A DNA stretch of 64,000 nt, taken from positions 434,001-498,000 of the forward strand of contig NZ_CP074404.1 of the NCBI RefSeq assembly GCF_018388465.1, written 5' to 3'. This document shows, piece after piece, positions 1 through 8,658 of the stretch. The position numbers were made by a program, and so were the translations under genes. The stretch comes from Cellulomonas fengjieae (GTDB lineage: Bacteria; Actinomycetota; Actinomycetes; Actinomycetales; Cellulomonadaceae). Position 1 is the first letter of the stretch. Every line of letters starts with the position of its first letter. The notes below the pieces were generated by a model. The model searched no databases. It saw only the letters and a list, made by a program, of their open reading frames with translations, and was not told where the DNA came from.

Positions 1-462
1 GCCGGACAGGTCGCAGTCGCGCAGGGTGCCACCGGCGGCGCGGACGCCCGTCAGGTCGGCCTCGCGCAGGCGGACCCCGGTGAACGTCGCGGTCTGCAGG
101 TCCGCCTTCGACATCCCGCAGAAGGACCAGTTGCCGCCCTCGACCTTGGCGATGTCCCAGGTGCAGTCCTCGAACCTGGAGCCGATCAGCTTGCAGCGCT
201 CGAAGCGCACGTCGAAGAACGTGCACCGGACGAACGTGCAGTTGATGAACGCGGCGTCCGTGTGCACGGAGGCGTTGAACCGCACGCCGCGGAGCACGCA
301 CTCCTCGAACACGGCGCCGACGCCGGACGACTCCGTGAGGTCCAGGTCGATCAGCTCGACGTTGCGGAGCTCCTGACCGGACAGGTCCCGGGCGTACCAG
401 TCCTCGCCGCGGAGGGTCGAGGTGGTGCTCGGGACGGCGTTGCCGCCGCGCTGCTCTGCCAT
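1..462 (-). CDS. Pentapeptide-repeat protein, partial (C-terminus beyond window)
   Basis: The reverse strand reads in frame from an ATG at 462 to the window edge, giving 154 residues without a stop. After a short polar N-terminus (MAEQRGGN) the protein shows loose five-residue repeats of the A(D/N)LXX type, for example DLSGQ ELRNV ELIDL near residue 28, then FINCTFVRCTFFDVRFERC, then ADLTG and CDLSG near the edge. Such repeats form a right-handed quadrilateral beta-helix; some members mimic DNA, most have no known role. No signal peptide or membrane segment is seen, so it is probably cytoplasmic. A terminator-like hairpin separates it from the alkaline phosphatase gene upstream. The family call is firm; the function is unknown. 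Confidence 0.85.
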   Translation of the reverse strand, partial: MAEQRGGNAVPSTTSTLRGEDWYARDLSGQELRNVELIDLDLTESSGVGAVFEECVLRGVRFNASVHTDAAFINCTFVRCTFFDVRFERCKLIGSRFEDCTWDIAKVEGGNWSFCGMSKADLQTATFTGVRLREADLTGVRAAGGTLRDCDLSG

Positions 463-485
463 GCGTCGATCATGGTGCACGCCGA

Positions 486-511
486 CGCCCCGGGAGACCT
501 TCCCCGGGGCG
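486..511 (-). terminator. Hairpin between alkaline phosphatase and pentapeptide gene
   Basis: CGCCCCGGG (486-494) pairs perfectly with CCCGGGGCG (503-511) across an 8-base loop. It lies 14 bases past the phosphatase stop codon and before the next leftward gene, so it is a plausible terminator for the phosphatase transcript. There is no clear U-tract, as is usual at this GC content. Confidence 0.5.
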
Positions 512-524
512 CCGGCGTCGGTGC

Positions 525-2237
525 TCAGCGGTTCGCGATGGTGATCGCGACCAGCTTCTGGGTCGTCTGCCCGTCGATGCCGACGGCGTCGATCTTGAGC
601 GTGTAGGACCCGTTCGGGTAGTCCCGGGTGTCCAGCACGAGGGTGGGTCGCTTGCCGGCCTGGCTGCTGCCGGGTGCCTTGGTGTTGTCCGTGATCCAGG
701 TGCCACCCTGGTTGAGCTCGATGTAGGTGTAGCGCGGCTCGGTGTCGAGCGTGACCTTGACCGTCTGGCGGCCGCGCAGGATCGCGCCCTCGGTCACGTT
801 GACGTTCTGGATCACCGGTGCCGCGGGAGACGGCGCGGCCGGGTCGAGCCGGAGCGCGTCCCGGATGGTGAAGAACACGTCCGTCTGGTCGGTGAGGCCC
901 ACGACGTTGGCCGCCCGCGGGCCGTAGGCGGCGATGCGCACCTGGGACCCCGTGTGGTCCTGCGAGCCGCCGGCCTCGGAGGTCCCGTAGGCGACCGTCA
1001 TCGGCTTGCCGTCGGCGGTGAGCAGGGTGCGCGTCAGGCCCGGGGTGGTCGTGTTCGGGTAGACGATCTGGCTGGAGTGCGCGTGGTCCGCCGTGACGAT
1101 GACCAGCGTGTTGCCGTCCTTCTTCGCGAAGGCCAGGGCCGCCTGCACGGCCTCGTCGAGGTCGACGGTCTCGCCGATCTGCCCGCACGGGTTGGCGGCG
1201 TGGTCCTGCTTGTCGATGCTCGCGCCCTCGACCTGCAGGAAGAAGCCCTTGCGGTCTCCCGTGAGCAGGTCGATCGCCTTCGTCGTCATCGCGGCGAGCG
1301 TGGGGCTCGTCGCGACGTAGGCCGGGTTCGGCGTGCACGTGACCGCGGGCTCGGTGCCGCCCGTGCGGGTGGCGAGAGGGCCCACCCAGCGGGTGGCCAT
1401 GTTCCCCGGTGCGAACAGGCCCAGCACCGGCGTGGACTGGTTCGCCTGGGTGACCGCGCTCAACCCCGCCGCGTCGGTGACCACCTGGTAGCCGCGGTCC
1501 TTGGCCTGCTGGAGGAGGGTCTTGCCGGCCCACGGACCGGCCACGGCCGACTCGTTGAACGACGTGGCGCCGCCGCCCAGCGTCACGTCGGCGCGGTTGC
1601 CGATGAGCTGCTCGGTGATCGAGCCGAGCCCGCCGTTCTGGAGCGCGTTCGCCGGGCACTTCGCGGTCGTCGACGACGGTGCGTAGCAGCCGCGGTCGGT
1701 GACGTGCGCGACCTGCACCGCGGGCGTCGCGTCCTGCAGCTCGGCCGTGCTCACGTTCCCCGTGCGCAGCCCGTTGGCCCGCGCGATCTCGAGCAGGGTC
1801 CGCTGCGGTGTCCCCGCGATGTCCACCGAGATCGCGCCGTTGTAGGTCTTGGTGCCGGTCGCCCACCCGGAGCCCGAGGCCGCGGAGTCGGTGACGTAGT
1901 CGGGCAGCCCGTCCGCCCTGTCCAACGCGTACGTCGTGTACTGCCCGGTCAGCGGCAGGGCGTCCAGACCGGCGAACCGGCCCGCCGCGCCGAGCGCGTA
2001 GTTGCGGGCGACCGTGATCTCCGAGTCGCCCATGCCGTCACCGATGAGCAGGATGACGTTCTTGGCGGCGCCCCCACGCAGCTGGTCCTTGACCGCCGCC
2101 GTCTGGTCTCCGGTGAGCCGACGTGCCTCGCCGTTCGCGGTCAGGCTGCCGGTGGCCGCCCAGGCCGTCCCGGCCCCCAGCAGCAACGCCGCCCCGACCA
2201 CTGCCGCGCCGAGCGGGCGCAGTCCTCGTGTCCCCAT
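525..2237 (-). CDS. phoA: Secreted alkaline phosphatase with C-terminal beta-sandwich-like domain
   Basis: 570 residues. Residues 1-28 form a signal peptide ending TAWA, so the enzyme is exported. The PhoA-type core shows the metal-binding GDGMGDSE (D67), the catalytic serine in TDSAASG (S118), [11 protein letters not shown] (E337, D342, H346), TADHAH (D384, H385) and QDHTG (H428), which together build the two-zinc/one-magnesium phosphomonoesterase site. The core ends near residue 466; a Pro/Ala linker is followed by about 95 residues ([19 protein letters not shown] and on) that look like a beta-sandwich, possibly for wall or substrate binding. It hydrolyses phosphate monoesters outside the cell to scavenge phosphate. 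It appears to be a single-gene unit. The symbol is by family similarity. Confidence 0.93.
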   Translation of the reverse strand: MGTRGLRPLGAAVVGAALLLGAGTAWAATGSLTANGEARRLTGDQTAAVKDQLRGGAAKNVILLIGDGMGDSEITVARNYALGAAGRFAGLDALPLTGQYTTYALDRADGLPDYVTDSAASGSGWATGTKTYNGAISVDIAGTPQRTLLEIARANGLRTGNVSTAELQDATPAVQVAHVTDRGCYAPSSTTAKCPANALQNGGLGSITEQLIGNRADVTLGGGATSFNESAVAGPWAGKTLLQQAKDRGYQVVTDAAGLSAVTQANQSTPVLGLFAPGNMATRWVGPLATRTGGTEPAVTCTPNPAYVATSPTLAAMTTKAIDLLTGDRKGFFLQVEGASIDKQDHAANPCGQIGETVDLDEAVQAALAFAKKDGNTLVIVTADHAHSSQIVYPNTTTPGLTRTLLTADGKPMTVAYGTSEAGGSQDHTGSQVRIAAYGPRAANVVGLTDQTDVFFTIRDALRLDPAAPSPAAPVIQNVNVTEGAILRGRQTVKVTLDTEPRYTYIELNQGGTWITDNTKAPGSSQAGKRPTLVLDTRDYPNGSYTLKIDAVGIDGQTTQKLVAITIANR

Positions 2238-2348
2238 CGTTGGTCCCTTCCGGTGTTCCCCCTGGCGACGAGGCGTCGCGGGACGAGTCGACCGGGTGAA
2301 CGTGGACGGGAGGTGTGGTGCGCATGAGCGGCGGACGAACAGGAACGG

Positions 2349-3020
2349 TCAGCCGACGGGGCCGGTCTCCTCGAGGAGCCTGAGGGCGGCGGTCACCCGC
2401 GGATTGCGCTGGGGGTCGGCGTCGATCCCGAGCGTCGCGTACATCGCGTTGACGTGGTTCTGCACGGACTTCTCCGTGATGCCGAGGCGTTCGCCGATGC
2501 CCGCGTTCGACAGCCCGGAGGCCAGGAGCCGGAGCACCTCGTACTGGCGGTCCGTGAGGCGCGCGACGTCGGAGCCGGCCCGCGGCGTGACCCGCGCGAG
2601 GAGCTGCGGATCCAGGACGGTCTTGCCGACGGCGGCGGCGCGGACCGCGTTGACCAGCACCTCCTCGCTCGTCGAGGACGTCTTGGACAGGTAGCCCCAG
2701 CCGGCCGCGACGTCCGCGGGCAGGTCGAGGAGCAGGTCCATCGCATCGTGCGCGGACAGGAGCAGGATGCCGAGCTCGGGCATCTTGCGCCGCAGCGTGA
2801 CGCCCAGGGCGATCCCGTTCCCGTCCGGCAGGTCGATGTCCATGATCACGCAGTCGACGGTGCCGGGCCGCAGCCGACGCGCAGCCTCGGCGGCCGTGCC
2901 GACGGCAGCGACCACCTGCAGCCCGGCGGTCCGGGACAGCGTGTGCTCGAGCATCGACCGGAACAGGGGCTGGTCCTCGACGACGGCGACGCGCAGCGGG
3001 GTGGTGCCGTTGTCAGTCAT
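2349..3020 (-). CDS. NarL/FixJ-type response regulator
   Basis: 223 residues from ATG 3020. The receiver domain has the acidic pair in VVEDQ (E15, D16), the phospho-acceptor D61 in MDIDLPDG and the conserved Lys in YLSKTSS. The C-terminus carries a LuxR-type helix-turn-helix (LTDRQYEVLRLLASGLSNAGIGERLG, about residues 157-215). Much longer in-frame upstream reading is possible but has no homology and runs antisense through the kinase, so it was dropped. The gene faces away from a histidine kinase that starts about 100 bp upstream, so the two likely form a two-component system from a shared divergent promoter. The signal and targets are not visible. Confidence 0.92.
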   Translation of the reverse strand: MTDNGTTPLRVAVVEDQPLFRSMLEHTLSRTAGLQVVAAVGTAAEAARRLRPGTVDCVIMDIDLPDGNGIALGVTLRRKMPELGILLLSAHDAMDLLLDLPADVAAGWGYLSKTSSTSEEVLVNAVRAAAVGKTVLDPQLLARVTPRAGSDVARLTDRQYEVLRLLASGLSNAGIGERLGITEKSVQNHVNAMYATLGIDADPQRNPRVTAALRLLEETGPVG

Positions 3021-3122
3021 CGCGGCAAGTATCGTCGGCCGCTGTGCCCCGCGTCCCGCGCAGGGCCGGTACGCGTGTGACCCGTACGGGTGATATGGGC
3101 AACTGTCGACGGAGGGAGCGCG

Positions 3123-4289
3123 ATGATCGTGTCTCCCGCCGACTCCGCGGCCGCGGTGGTCCGGCGCCGCACGGATGGTCGCCAGGACCGCATCACGCTC
3201 CTGCGGGCGACCGCGATCATCGCTGTCGGGTACGGCGCGGGCGCCGCTCTGCAGTCCACCTACGTGTACGCGACGCTCGTCCCCGAGTGGCTGGCGGTGC
3301 CCATCAGCGCCCGGCTCGGGGCGAACGCGGTCGCGGTCGTGGTGCTCGTCGGCGTGCTGGCCGTCCTCCAGGCGCACCGCACGCGGCCGTGGCCGTGGAC
3401 GGCGCTGTGCATCGCCGCGGCGGCGGTGGTGGCCGGCATGGCCCGGTACCTGGCGCAGCTCGCCTTCGGTGTGTACGACGAGCCCAGTGCGGCGACCCGC
3501 GACGCGGAGGTGCTCAGTGGCTTCCTGCTGGGCGCGATCTCCGCCGGGCTCGGGATGTGGACGGTGGCCACGCGCCGGACCGCACGGGCGCGCACCCGGG
3601 CGGCGACGCGGGACGCCGTGCACGTCGAGCTCGCGCTCAAGGCCCTCGAGCAGGAGGAGATCCGCGTGCGGCGCGCGGTGGCCGAGGGCCTGCACGGCAC
3701 GCTGCAGTCGAAGATGATCCTGATCGACGCGCGCCTCGGCGACGTCCTGAGCCGGGCCCAGGCGCTCGACGAGGGCGACGCCGAGTCGCTCGCGTGGGTG
3801 CGCCGCGAGCTCGACGAGGCCCGCGAGATCGACGTCCGCCAGATGAGCCGGCTGCTGTACCCGGAACGCGTGGAGCTCGGCCTGGTGCCCGCGCTGCGCG
3901 CGCTGCTCGGGCGCATCCCGGCCAGCGTGGCCACGCGGCTGACGGTGAGTGACGCCGTGCGGGCGATCGACGACCCGACGGACTCCGTCCTCACGCTCAG
4001 CGAGCGGCTCCTGGCGATCCGCGTGGTCGAGGAGGCCGTGACCAACGCCCTGAAGCACGGGCCGGCGTCGTCGATCACCGTGACCCTCGACGTGGCTCAG
4101 GACGTGCTGCACGTCAGCGTCCTGAACGACGGGGAGCTCTACGTGCCGGCCACCGCGGGTGCGCCGTCGGGCACGCAGCAGCTGAGCACGCGCCTGTCGT
4201 TCGTCGGCGGTCGCCTGGCGCTGACCCCCGGGCCCGAGAAGGGCGCGCGGCTCGAGGCCTGGCTCCCGCTGGGGGCGGGCGCGGAGTAG
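3123..4289 (+). CDS. Membrane sensor histidine kinase (NarX/DesK-like)
   Basis: 388 residues. ATG 3123 was chosen over GTG 3090 because a strong GGAGGGA lies six bases before it. Residues about 24-150 hold roughly four hydrophobic helices, including AIIAVGYGAGAALQ and AVAVVVLVGVLAVLQ. A short dimerisation helix follows, with a putative phospho-accepting H191 in RRAVAEGLHGTLQ, then a HATPase domain with its N-box in VVEEAVTNALKHG (N308). The linker between the histidine and the ATPase holds the MSRLLYPERVELGLVPAL segment often seen in this kinase class. It should phosphorylate the divergently encoded NarL-type regulator. No extracytoplasmic sensor domain is seen, so the stimulus is probably membrane or intracellular. 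Confidence 0.88.
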   Translation: MIVSPADSAAAVVRRRTDGRQDRITLLRATAIIAVGYGAGAALQSTYVYATLVPEWLAVPISARLGANAVAVVVLVGVLAVLQAHRTRPWPWTALCIAAAAVVAGMARYLAQLAFGVYDEPSAATRDAEVLSGFLLGAISAGLGMWTVATRRTARARTRAATRDAVHVELALKALEQEEIRVRRAVAEGLHGTLQSKMILIDARLGDVLSRAQALDEGDAESLAWVRRELDEAREIDVRQMSRLLYPERVELGLVPALRALLGRIPASVATRLTVSDAVRAIDDPTDSVLTLSERLLAIRVVEEAVTNALKHGPASSITVTLDVAQDVLHVSVLNDGELYVPATAGAPSGTQQLSTRLSFVGGRLALTPGPEKGARLEAWLPLGAGAE

Positions 4290-4495
4290 CGCGCAGGGCT
4301 GCGTCCGGCTTGACCGGAACGCCGCCTTTGACCGGGGTGAAAGAACCGGACATCCCGGGCCACCCGGGTGCTGCCACCCCCGGTGTTGGACGCGTGACCA
4401 ACTCGGCGAGCCTACGTTCGCCACGACCGCCCACCGGCGCGTCACCGGTCGGCAGGTTCCGACCCGGCACTCATGTCGATCAGGAGATCTCCACC

Positions 4496-4909
4496 ATGGC
4501 TTCCATCAAGTCGAAGAAGTCCCGCAAGGGCCTCGCCGTCGCGCTCGCCGTCCTCGGCGTCGCCGGCCTCTCGCTCGCGTCCGCGTCGCAGCTGTCGCTG
4601 AGCGGCACGCCCCAGCTCCAGGCCGGGGTGAACAACGTCGCCGGCTGCCAGACCACGCCGATCGCCGTCGCCTTCACCACGCCCACGATCGCGGGCGGCG
4701 AGTACAAGTCCACCTCGATCACGCTCAGCAGCTTCGACGCCGCCTGCACCACGGCCGGCGCGAAGTTCAAGGTCGCCCTGCTGGACACGAACGGCGCGGT
4801 CGTGCAGGAGACCGCCGCCGCGAACGTCGCCACCGGGGTTGCGACGATCGCGCTCACCACCGCGACGCCGAACACCATCGGCAAGGTCGCCGTCACGATC
4901 TTCAGCTGA
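4496..4909 (+). CDS. Small exported protein with SipW-type signal sequence
   Basis: 137 residues from ATG 4496, with AGGAG eight bases upstream. The N-terminus is Lys-rich (MASIKSKKSRKG), followed by a hydrophobic stretch and SLASASQLSLSG, resembling the SipW-dependent signals of TasA and camelysin proteins. The mature part has two cysteines (C51, C84) that could form one disulphide, and is otherwise Thr/Ala-rich beta-type sequence ending KVAVTIFS. The next gene, 31 bp away, encodes an ER-type signal peptidase, and the gene after that encodes another exported protein with a similar two-cysteine segment. I infer a surface fibre or matrix subunit processed by the neighbouring peptidase. No named family was recognised with certainty. 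Confidence 0.75.
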   Translation: MASIKSKKSRKGLAVALAVLGVAGLSLASASQLSLSGTPQLQAGVNNVAGCQTTPIAVAFTTPTIAGGEYKSTSITLSSFDAACTTAGAKFKVALLDTNGAVVQETAAANVATGVATIALTTATPNTIGKVAVTIFS

Positions 4910-4940
4910 TCTCGACGGCCGATCGCGACACCGAGACCTC

Positions 4941-5615
4941 GTGACCGAGACGGGTCCGCCCGCCACACCCGACGCGCCGCTGGTGCGTCGGGTGTGGCGT
5001 GCTGCCGCCTCGGTCGTGATGTGGCTCGGCGTCGCGGCGGCCGCGTGGCTCCTCTGGCCGACGAACCTCGGCGGGTGCACCACGCTGACCATCGTCTCGG
5101 GTGAGTCGATGGAGCCGACGTACCAGACCGGCGACCTCGTGGTCACGCGCTGCGGGCAGCCCGCGGTCGGCGACGTGGTCCTCTACGAGCCGGTCGACCA
5201 GGGCGGCGGCCGCATCATCCACCGCCTGGTCGGCGGCGACGGCGAGAGCGGCTGGAAGGTGCAGGGCGACAACAACACCTGGGTCGACCCGTTCGTCCCG
5301 ACCGACGCCGAGGTGCTGGGCATCGCCCGGCTGCACGTCCCGAGGCTCGGCATGGTGGCGACGATCCTCGCGACGCCGTTCGTGTGGGGCTCGCTCCTCG
5401 TCATCGCGCTGGCCGTCCTCGTGTGGCCCCGCGGCGAGGACGACGAGGAGCCCGCCGAGGACGGCGCCAGCGACGAGCCGTCCGACGAGGCGTCCGACGA
5501 GGCGTCCGTCGATCCCGAGGCCGCTGCTGACCGTGAGCCCGCCGCCGACCCCGCTTACCCCGCTGCCCCTGCCCGCGCCGACCCGGCGCTCGCGACCGCA
5601 GGGCGACTGCCGTGA
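4941..5615 (+). CDS. SipW-like (ER-type) signal peptidase I
   Basis: 224 residues from GTG 4941. One hydrophobic helix (about 21-40) precedes the serine-containing GESMEPTYQTGDLVV (S56). The general-base lysine of bacterial signal peptidase I is replaced by histidine in GGRIIHRLVGG (H94), followed by the aspartate in VQGDNN (D110). This Ser-His-Asp layout is that of SipW, archaeal and eukaryotic ER signal peptidases. A second helix lies near 142-163 (ILATPFVWGSLLVIALAVLV), and the C-tail is very acidic and low in complexity (repeated DEASDE). It probably cleaves the exported proteins encoded on either side; it overlaps the downstream gene by four bases (GTGA), so the two are translationally coupled. 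The family is clear; the substrate assignment is inference. Confidence 0.88.
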   Translation: MTETGPPATPDAPLVRRVWRAAASVVMWLGVAAAAWLLWPTNLGGCTTLTIVSGESMEPTYQTGDLVVTRCGQPAVGDVVLYEPVDQGGGRIIHRLVGGDGESGWKVQGDNNTWVDPFVPTDAEVLGIARLHVPRLGMVATILATPFVWGSLLVIALAVLVWPRGEDDEEPAEDGASDEPSDEASDEASVDPEAAADREPAADPAYPAAPARADPALATAGRLP

Positions 5616-6442
5616 CCCGCCGGATGCCGCGGCCGGGACGCCGGACCGCGCTCGCCGCCGTGGTCGGCGCCCTGCTGCTGGCTCTGGTCGGCTCCTCGCT
5701 GGCCCAGGCCTCGGCCGTCTCGATCACCACCCGGCTCAAGCCGTTCACCACGAGCCAGAGCCGCTGCACGTCCCAGGCCGTCGGCGTCACCAACGTGGCG
5801 ATCGCGGGCCCGACCGCCCGCGTCGTGGTCAGCGGCCTCGACCCCGCGCGGTGCGCCGGCCAGCCGCTCGCGGTCACCGTGTACGACCCCGCCGTCACCA
5901 CGTGGCCCGCCGCGCGCCGGCTCGAGGTGACCGGCGCCGTCAGCACGTCGACCGCGACACTGACGGCGCCCACCGGCACGTTCACCCCCGCCGCCGGGCT
6001 CAAGGTGCGCGTGACGGTCGGCGGCTGGGAGGTCCCGGCCACCTGGACCTACACCACGCCGATCCCCCTCGTCAGCTGCACGGTCCCGGGCAGCACGTCG
6101 GCCACCTGCTCCGCCACGATCACCACCGTGGCGGGCGGCAACCCGGGCGAGTACCTCAGGACCATCCGGGTCACCGGCAGCGAGCTCTACTTCACCAGGT
6201 GGCAGGTCACGCTCAACCTGTCGGACCCCGCCCTGCCGTTCGTCGCGAGGTCGCTGCTCGACGTCGGGTCCGACCTGGTGCTGATCGGCACCTCGGGATG
6301 CGACGCGAACCCGCGGACGGTCACGGTGGAGGGCTCGAGCTCCTGGGCGTACGACTACACGTCCCTCTGGGTCCCGCGGACCTTCCAGGTGCGCGGGTAC
6401 GCCGCCAACCAGGCGACGCCCATGCTGCTGAACTGCCCCTGA
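5612..6442 (+). CDS. Exported protein of the SipW-like cluster
   Basis: 276 residues from GTG 5612, overlapping the peptidase stop. Arg-rich N-terminus, then a hydrophobic segment (about 13-30, AAVVGALLLALVGSSL) and AQASAVS, a signal peptide. The first mature half (about 45-140) carries C52 and C81, a GLDPARCAGQ turn and a STATLTAPTG strand region. By eye its layout matches the small exported protein two genes upstream. The second half has four more cysteines and ends NCP. No catalytic motif, sortase signal or membrane anchor is seen at the C-terminus. A structural, matrix or adhesion role is likely, but nothing more specific can be supported. Confidence 0.75.
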   Translation: MTRRMPRPGRRTALAAVVGALLLALVGSSLAQASAVSITTRLKPFTTSQSRCTSQAVGVTNVAIAGPTARVVVSGLDPARCAGQPLAVTVYDPAVTTWPAARRLEVTGAVSTSTATLTAPTGTFTPAAGLKVRVTVGGWEVPATWTYTTPIPLVSCTVPGSTSATCSATITTVAGGNPGEYLRTIRVTGSELYFTRWQVTLNLSDPALPFVARSLLDVGSDLVLIGTSGCDANPRTVTVEGSSSWAYDYTSLWVPRTFQVRGYAANQATPMLLNCP

Positions 6443-6449
6443 GCCCTGC

Positions 6450-7247
6450 TCAGTCGAGCGGCGAGAGGTCCGGTCGCTTGGGGACGCGCTGGTCACCGGA
6501 CGACCTGCCGCGCAGCCGGCGCGTCGCCCACGGGTAGACGTGGGCGCGCACCCACGCGGCGTCCTCGCGGGCCTTGCGCATCCGCGGCGTCGGCCGCAGG
6601 GGCGTGAGCGGGTCGTCCCAGTCCTCCTGGTCCGGGGCCAGACCCAGGCCGACGAGGGCCGCCTGCGCCACGCGGGCGTGCCCCTCGGTCGTCAGGTGGA
6701 TCCGGTCCTCGCTCCACATCCGCCAGTCGCGCAGCGAGCGCATGCCCCAGACGTCCACCACGTACGCGCCGTGCCGGCGCGCAATCGACCAGATGTGCGA
6801 GTTGTAGATCCCGACGCGGCTGCGCGTCGCCCGCATCAGCGGGCTGTCGACCGCATCCATCCCGGTCGCGAGCAGCACGTCCACCCCGGCCCGCCGCAGC
6901 CGGACGACGGCGTCCTCGAGGTTGCGGGCCATCCGGTCGACGTCGGCCGAGGGCCGCAGGGTGTCGTTGCCGCCCCCGACCAGGCTCACCAGGTCGGGGC
7001 CCAGCGCGAGCGCGGCGGGCACCTGCTCGACCAGGATCGGCCGCAGCAGCCGTCCGCGGATCGCGAGGTTCGCGTACTGCAGCGGCGGCTCGCCCGCGGC
7101 GGACCGGCGCGCCGAGAGGTGCGCCGCGAGGAGGTCGGCCCACCCGCGCTGCGGCGCCTCGGGGCCGTCCGGAGAGTCCCACAGGCCCTCCGTGAAGGAG
7201 TCGCCGAGCGCAACGTACCGGGACCAGGGCGGGGTCTGGTTGCTCAC
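6450..7247 (-). CDS. SGNH/GDSL-family hydrolase
   Basis: 265 residues. Block I is ALGDSFTEG with nucleophile S17, block II glycine lies in LAIRGRL, block III is VGGGNDTL with N94, and block V is DRIHLTTEGH with D181 and H184, so the whole catalytic set is present. No signal peptide is seen, which suggests an intracellular esterase or lysophospholipase-like enzyme. The substrate cannot be told from sequence. The gene is convergent with the SipW-like cluster, with only seven bases between stop codons; a small CTGAGC/GCTCAG hairpin spans both stops. Start is an ATG preceded by no strong Shine-Dalgarno. Confidence 0.9.
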   Translation of the reverse strand: MSNQTPPWSRYVALGDSFTEGLWDSPDGPEAPQRGWADLLAAHLSARRSAAGEPPLQYANLAIRGRLLRPILVEQVPAALALGPDLVSLVGGGNDTLRPSADVDRMARNLEDAVVRLRRAGVDVLLATGMDAVDSPLMRATRSRVGIYNSHIWSIARRHGAYVVDVWGMRSLRDWRMWSEDRIHLTTEGHARVAQAALVGLGLAPDQEDWDDPLTPLRPTPRMRKAREDAAWVRAHVYPWATRRLRGRSSGDQRVPKRPDLSPLD

Positions 7248-7432
7248 CGGGACATTGTGCCCGTGCGCACGGACTCCTCAACCGGGACCTCCGCCGACCG
7301 ATCGACGGGGGTGAGGACCCTGCCCCGGTGACGGGACGGGGTGCGTCGCAGCGAACGTGCTGCGACGCCGGCGACCCGCAGGATGCAGGCGACGCCTCCA
7401 CGCGCAGGACCGCGCCCATGGAGGGGAGCGTC

Positions 7433-7840
7433 ATGACGTCGACCCGTTGGCGGGTGCGACCGCCGTCCGAGCGCCTCTTCTGGGCGAGCTCGCTCGCGGC
7501 GCTCGCCGTGGCGGGCATGCTGGCCGCCGAGCGCTTCGCGGACCAGACGGTGGTCCCGGGGGCCGCGGGATCCGGCTGCGACGCCGCGAGCGTCGACTGG
7601 GGCTACGAGGTCGAGCTGAGCCCCGGCACGGGCTCCTACTCGCTCGCGGGGGCCCGCTTCGACCACGTGCCGGAGGGGTGCGCCGGGCAGCAGGCGGTGA
7701 TCTTCTACCGCGACGACGAGGAGGTGCAGCACCGGTCCAGCGTGGTGCTGTCCCCGGGCGTGGTGGACCACCTGGACCGGGACGTGTGGACGGCGCACAC
7801 CCTGACCGCCGCGTCCTGGGGCATCGTCGCGGGGACCTGA
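7433..7840 (+). CDS. Small membrane-anchored or exported protein, unknown
   Basis: 135 residues from ATG 7433, chosen over an earlier in-frame ATG because GGAGGGG lies just before it. A hydrophobic segment (FWASSLAALAVAGMLAAERF, about 16-35) acts as a signal anchor. The rest is an extracytoplasmic domain of about 95 residues with two cysteines (in GSGCDAAS and EGCAGQ), ending TAASWGIVAGT. No family was recognised. It lies between an SGNH hydrolase (divergent) and uracil-DNA glycosylase (convergent) and is probably monocistronic. Confidence 0.65.
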   Translation: MTSTRWRVRPPSERLFWASSLAALAVAGMLAAERFADQTVVPGAAGSGCDAASVDWGYEVELSPGTGSYSLAGARFDHVPEGCAGQQAVIFYRDDEEVQHRSSVVLSPGVVDHLDRDVWTAHTLTAASWGIVAGT

Positions 7841-7890
7841 GGGCCGCGACGGCGCGGCAGCGCAGGAACAACGCAGGAACAGCGCAGGGC

Positions 7891-8568
7891 TCAGGGCAGG
7901 GACCAGTCGACGGGGTCGGCCCCCTGCGCCACCAGGAGCTCGTTCACGCGCGAGAACGGCCGCGAGCCGAAGAAGCCGCGGCTGGCCGACAGCGGGCTCG
8001 GGTGCACGCTCTCGACCGTCGGCACGGCGCCCAGCGCAGGCTTCAGCGCCTGCGCGTCGCGGCCCCACAGCACCGCGACCAGCGGCCCGCCGCGCTCGAC
8101 GAGGGCGGCGATCGCCCGGTCGGTGACCGCCTCCCACCCGCGGCGGCGGTGGGACGCCGGCTCACCCGGCCGGACCGTGAGCACCCTGTTCAGCAGCATC
8201 ACGCCCTGGTCGGCCCACGGCGACAGGTCCCCGCTGCTGGGCGGCGCCACGCCCACGTCGGCCACGAGCTCGGTGAAGATGTTGACGAGGGAGCGGGGCA
8301 GCGGCCGGACGTGCGGCTGCACGGAGAACGACAGCCCCATCGGGTGCCCCGGCGTGGGGTAGGGGTCCTGTCCCACGATCAGCACCCGGACGTCGGCGAG
8401 CGGTCGGCGGAACGCTCGCAGCACCGCGTCACCGGCCGGCAGGTACGCGCGACCGGCGGCCACCTCGTCGCGCAGGAACTGGCCCGCGGCGCGCAGCTGC
8501 GGCTCGACGGGGGCGAGGGCGACGGCCCAGTCGGGCGCGACGAGCTGGTCGAGGGCTGCGGCGTTCAC
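7891..8568 (-). CDS. ung: Uracil-DNA glycosylase, family 1
   Basis: 225 residues, the usual length for the family, when started at GTG 8568; the longer upstream reading frame has no similarity. The water-activating motif GQDPYP (D68), the uracil-contact region GLSFSVQ and the DNA-intercalation motif HPSPLS (H189) are all present. It removes uracil from DNA, arising by cytosine deamination or misincorporation, to start base excision repair. In a genome this rich in cytosine the load of deamination should be high. It is transcribed away from the DUF3263 gene, and a shared intergenic region with a perfect dyad separates them. Confidence 0.96.
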   Translation of the reverse strand: MNAAALDQLVAPDWAVALAPVEPQLRAAGQFLRDEVAAGRAYLPAGDAVLRAFRRPLADVRVLIVGQDPYPTPGHPMGLSFSVQPHVRPLPRSLVNIFTELVADVGVAPPSSGDLSPWADQGVMLLNRVLTVRPGEPASHRRRGWEAVTDRAIAALVERGGPLVAVLWGRDAQALKPALGAVPTVESVHPSPLSASRGFFGSRPFSRVNELLVAQGADPVDWSLP

Positions 8569-8636
8569 GTCGGCGAGGCTACCCAGTGGCGGCGGGCGCC
8601 GTCGGCGCGCGGCACACGGGGGACGACGCGCCGACC

Positions 8637-8658
8637 GTAATGACAGCCGTGTCATTAC
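8637..8658. promoter_or_regulatory. Perfect 9-bp dyad over a candidate promoter
   Basis: GTAATGACA and TGTCATTAC flank a 4-base GCCG centre. ATGACA (8640-8645) could serve as a minus-35 and TACGAT (8664-8669) as a minus-10, with an 18-base spacer, reading toward the DUF3263 gene. The dyad would then cover the minus-35 and spacer, a typical repressor position. It is strikingly AT-rich for its surroundings. Confidence 0.55.

Noticed and set aside
2349..4445. 698-codon frame including the NarL regulator
   Set aside because: Only the last 223 residues are a response regulator; the rest is antisense to the kinase and has no similarity.
4290..4495. Promoter or small gene before the SipW cluster
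   Set aside because: TTGACC and TACGTT words occur but with spacers of 13 or 21 bases; no coding frame with a ribosome site was found.
7851..7890. GCAGGAACA direct repeats before ung end
   Set aside because: Only two short imperfect copies between convergent genes; no evidence for function.
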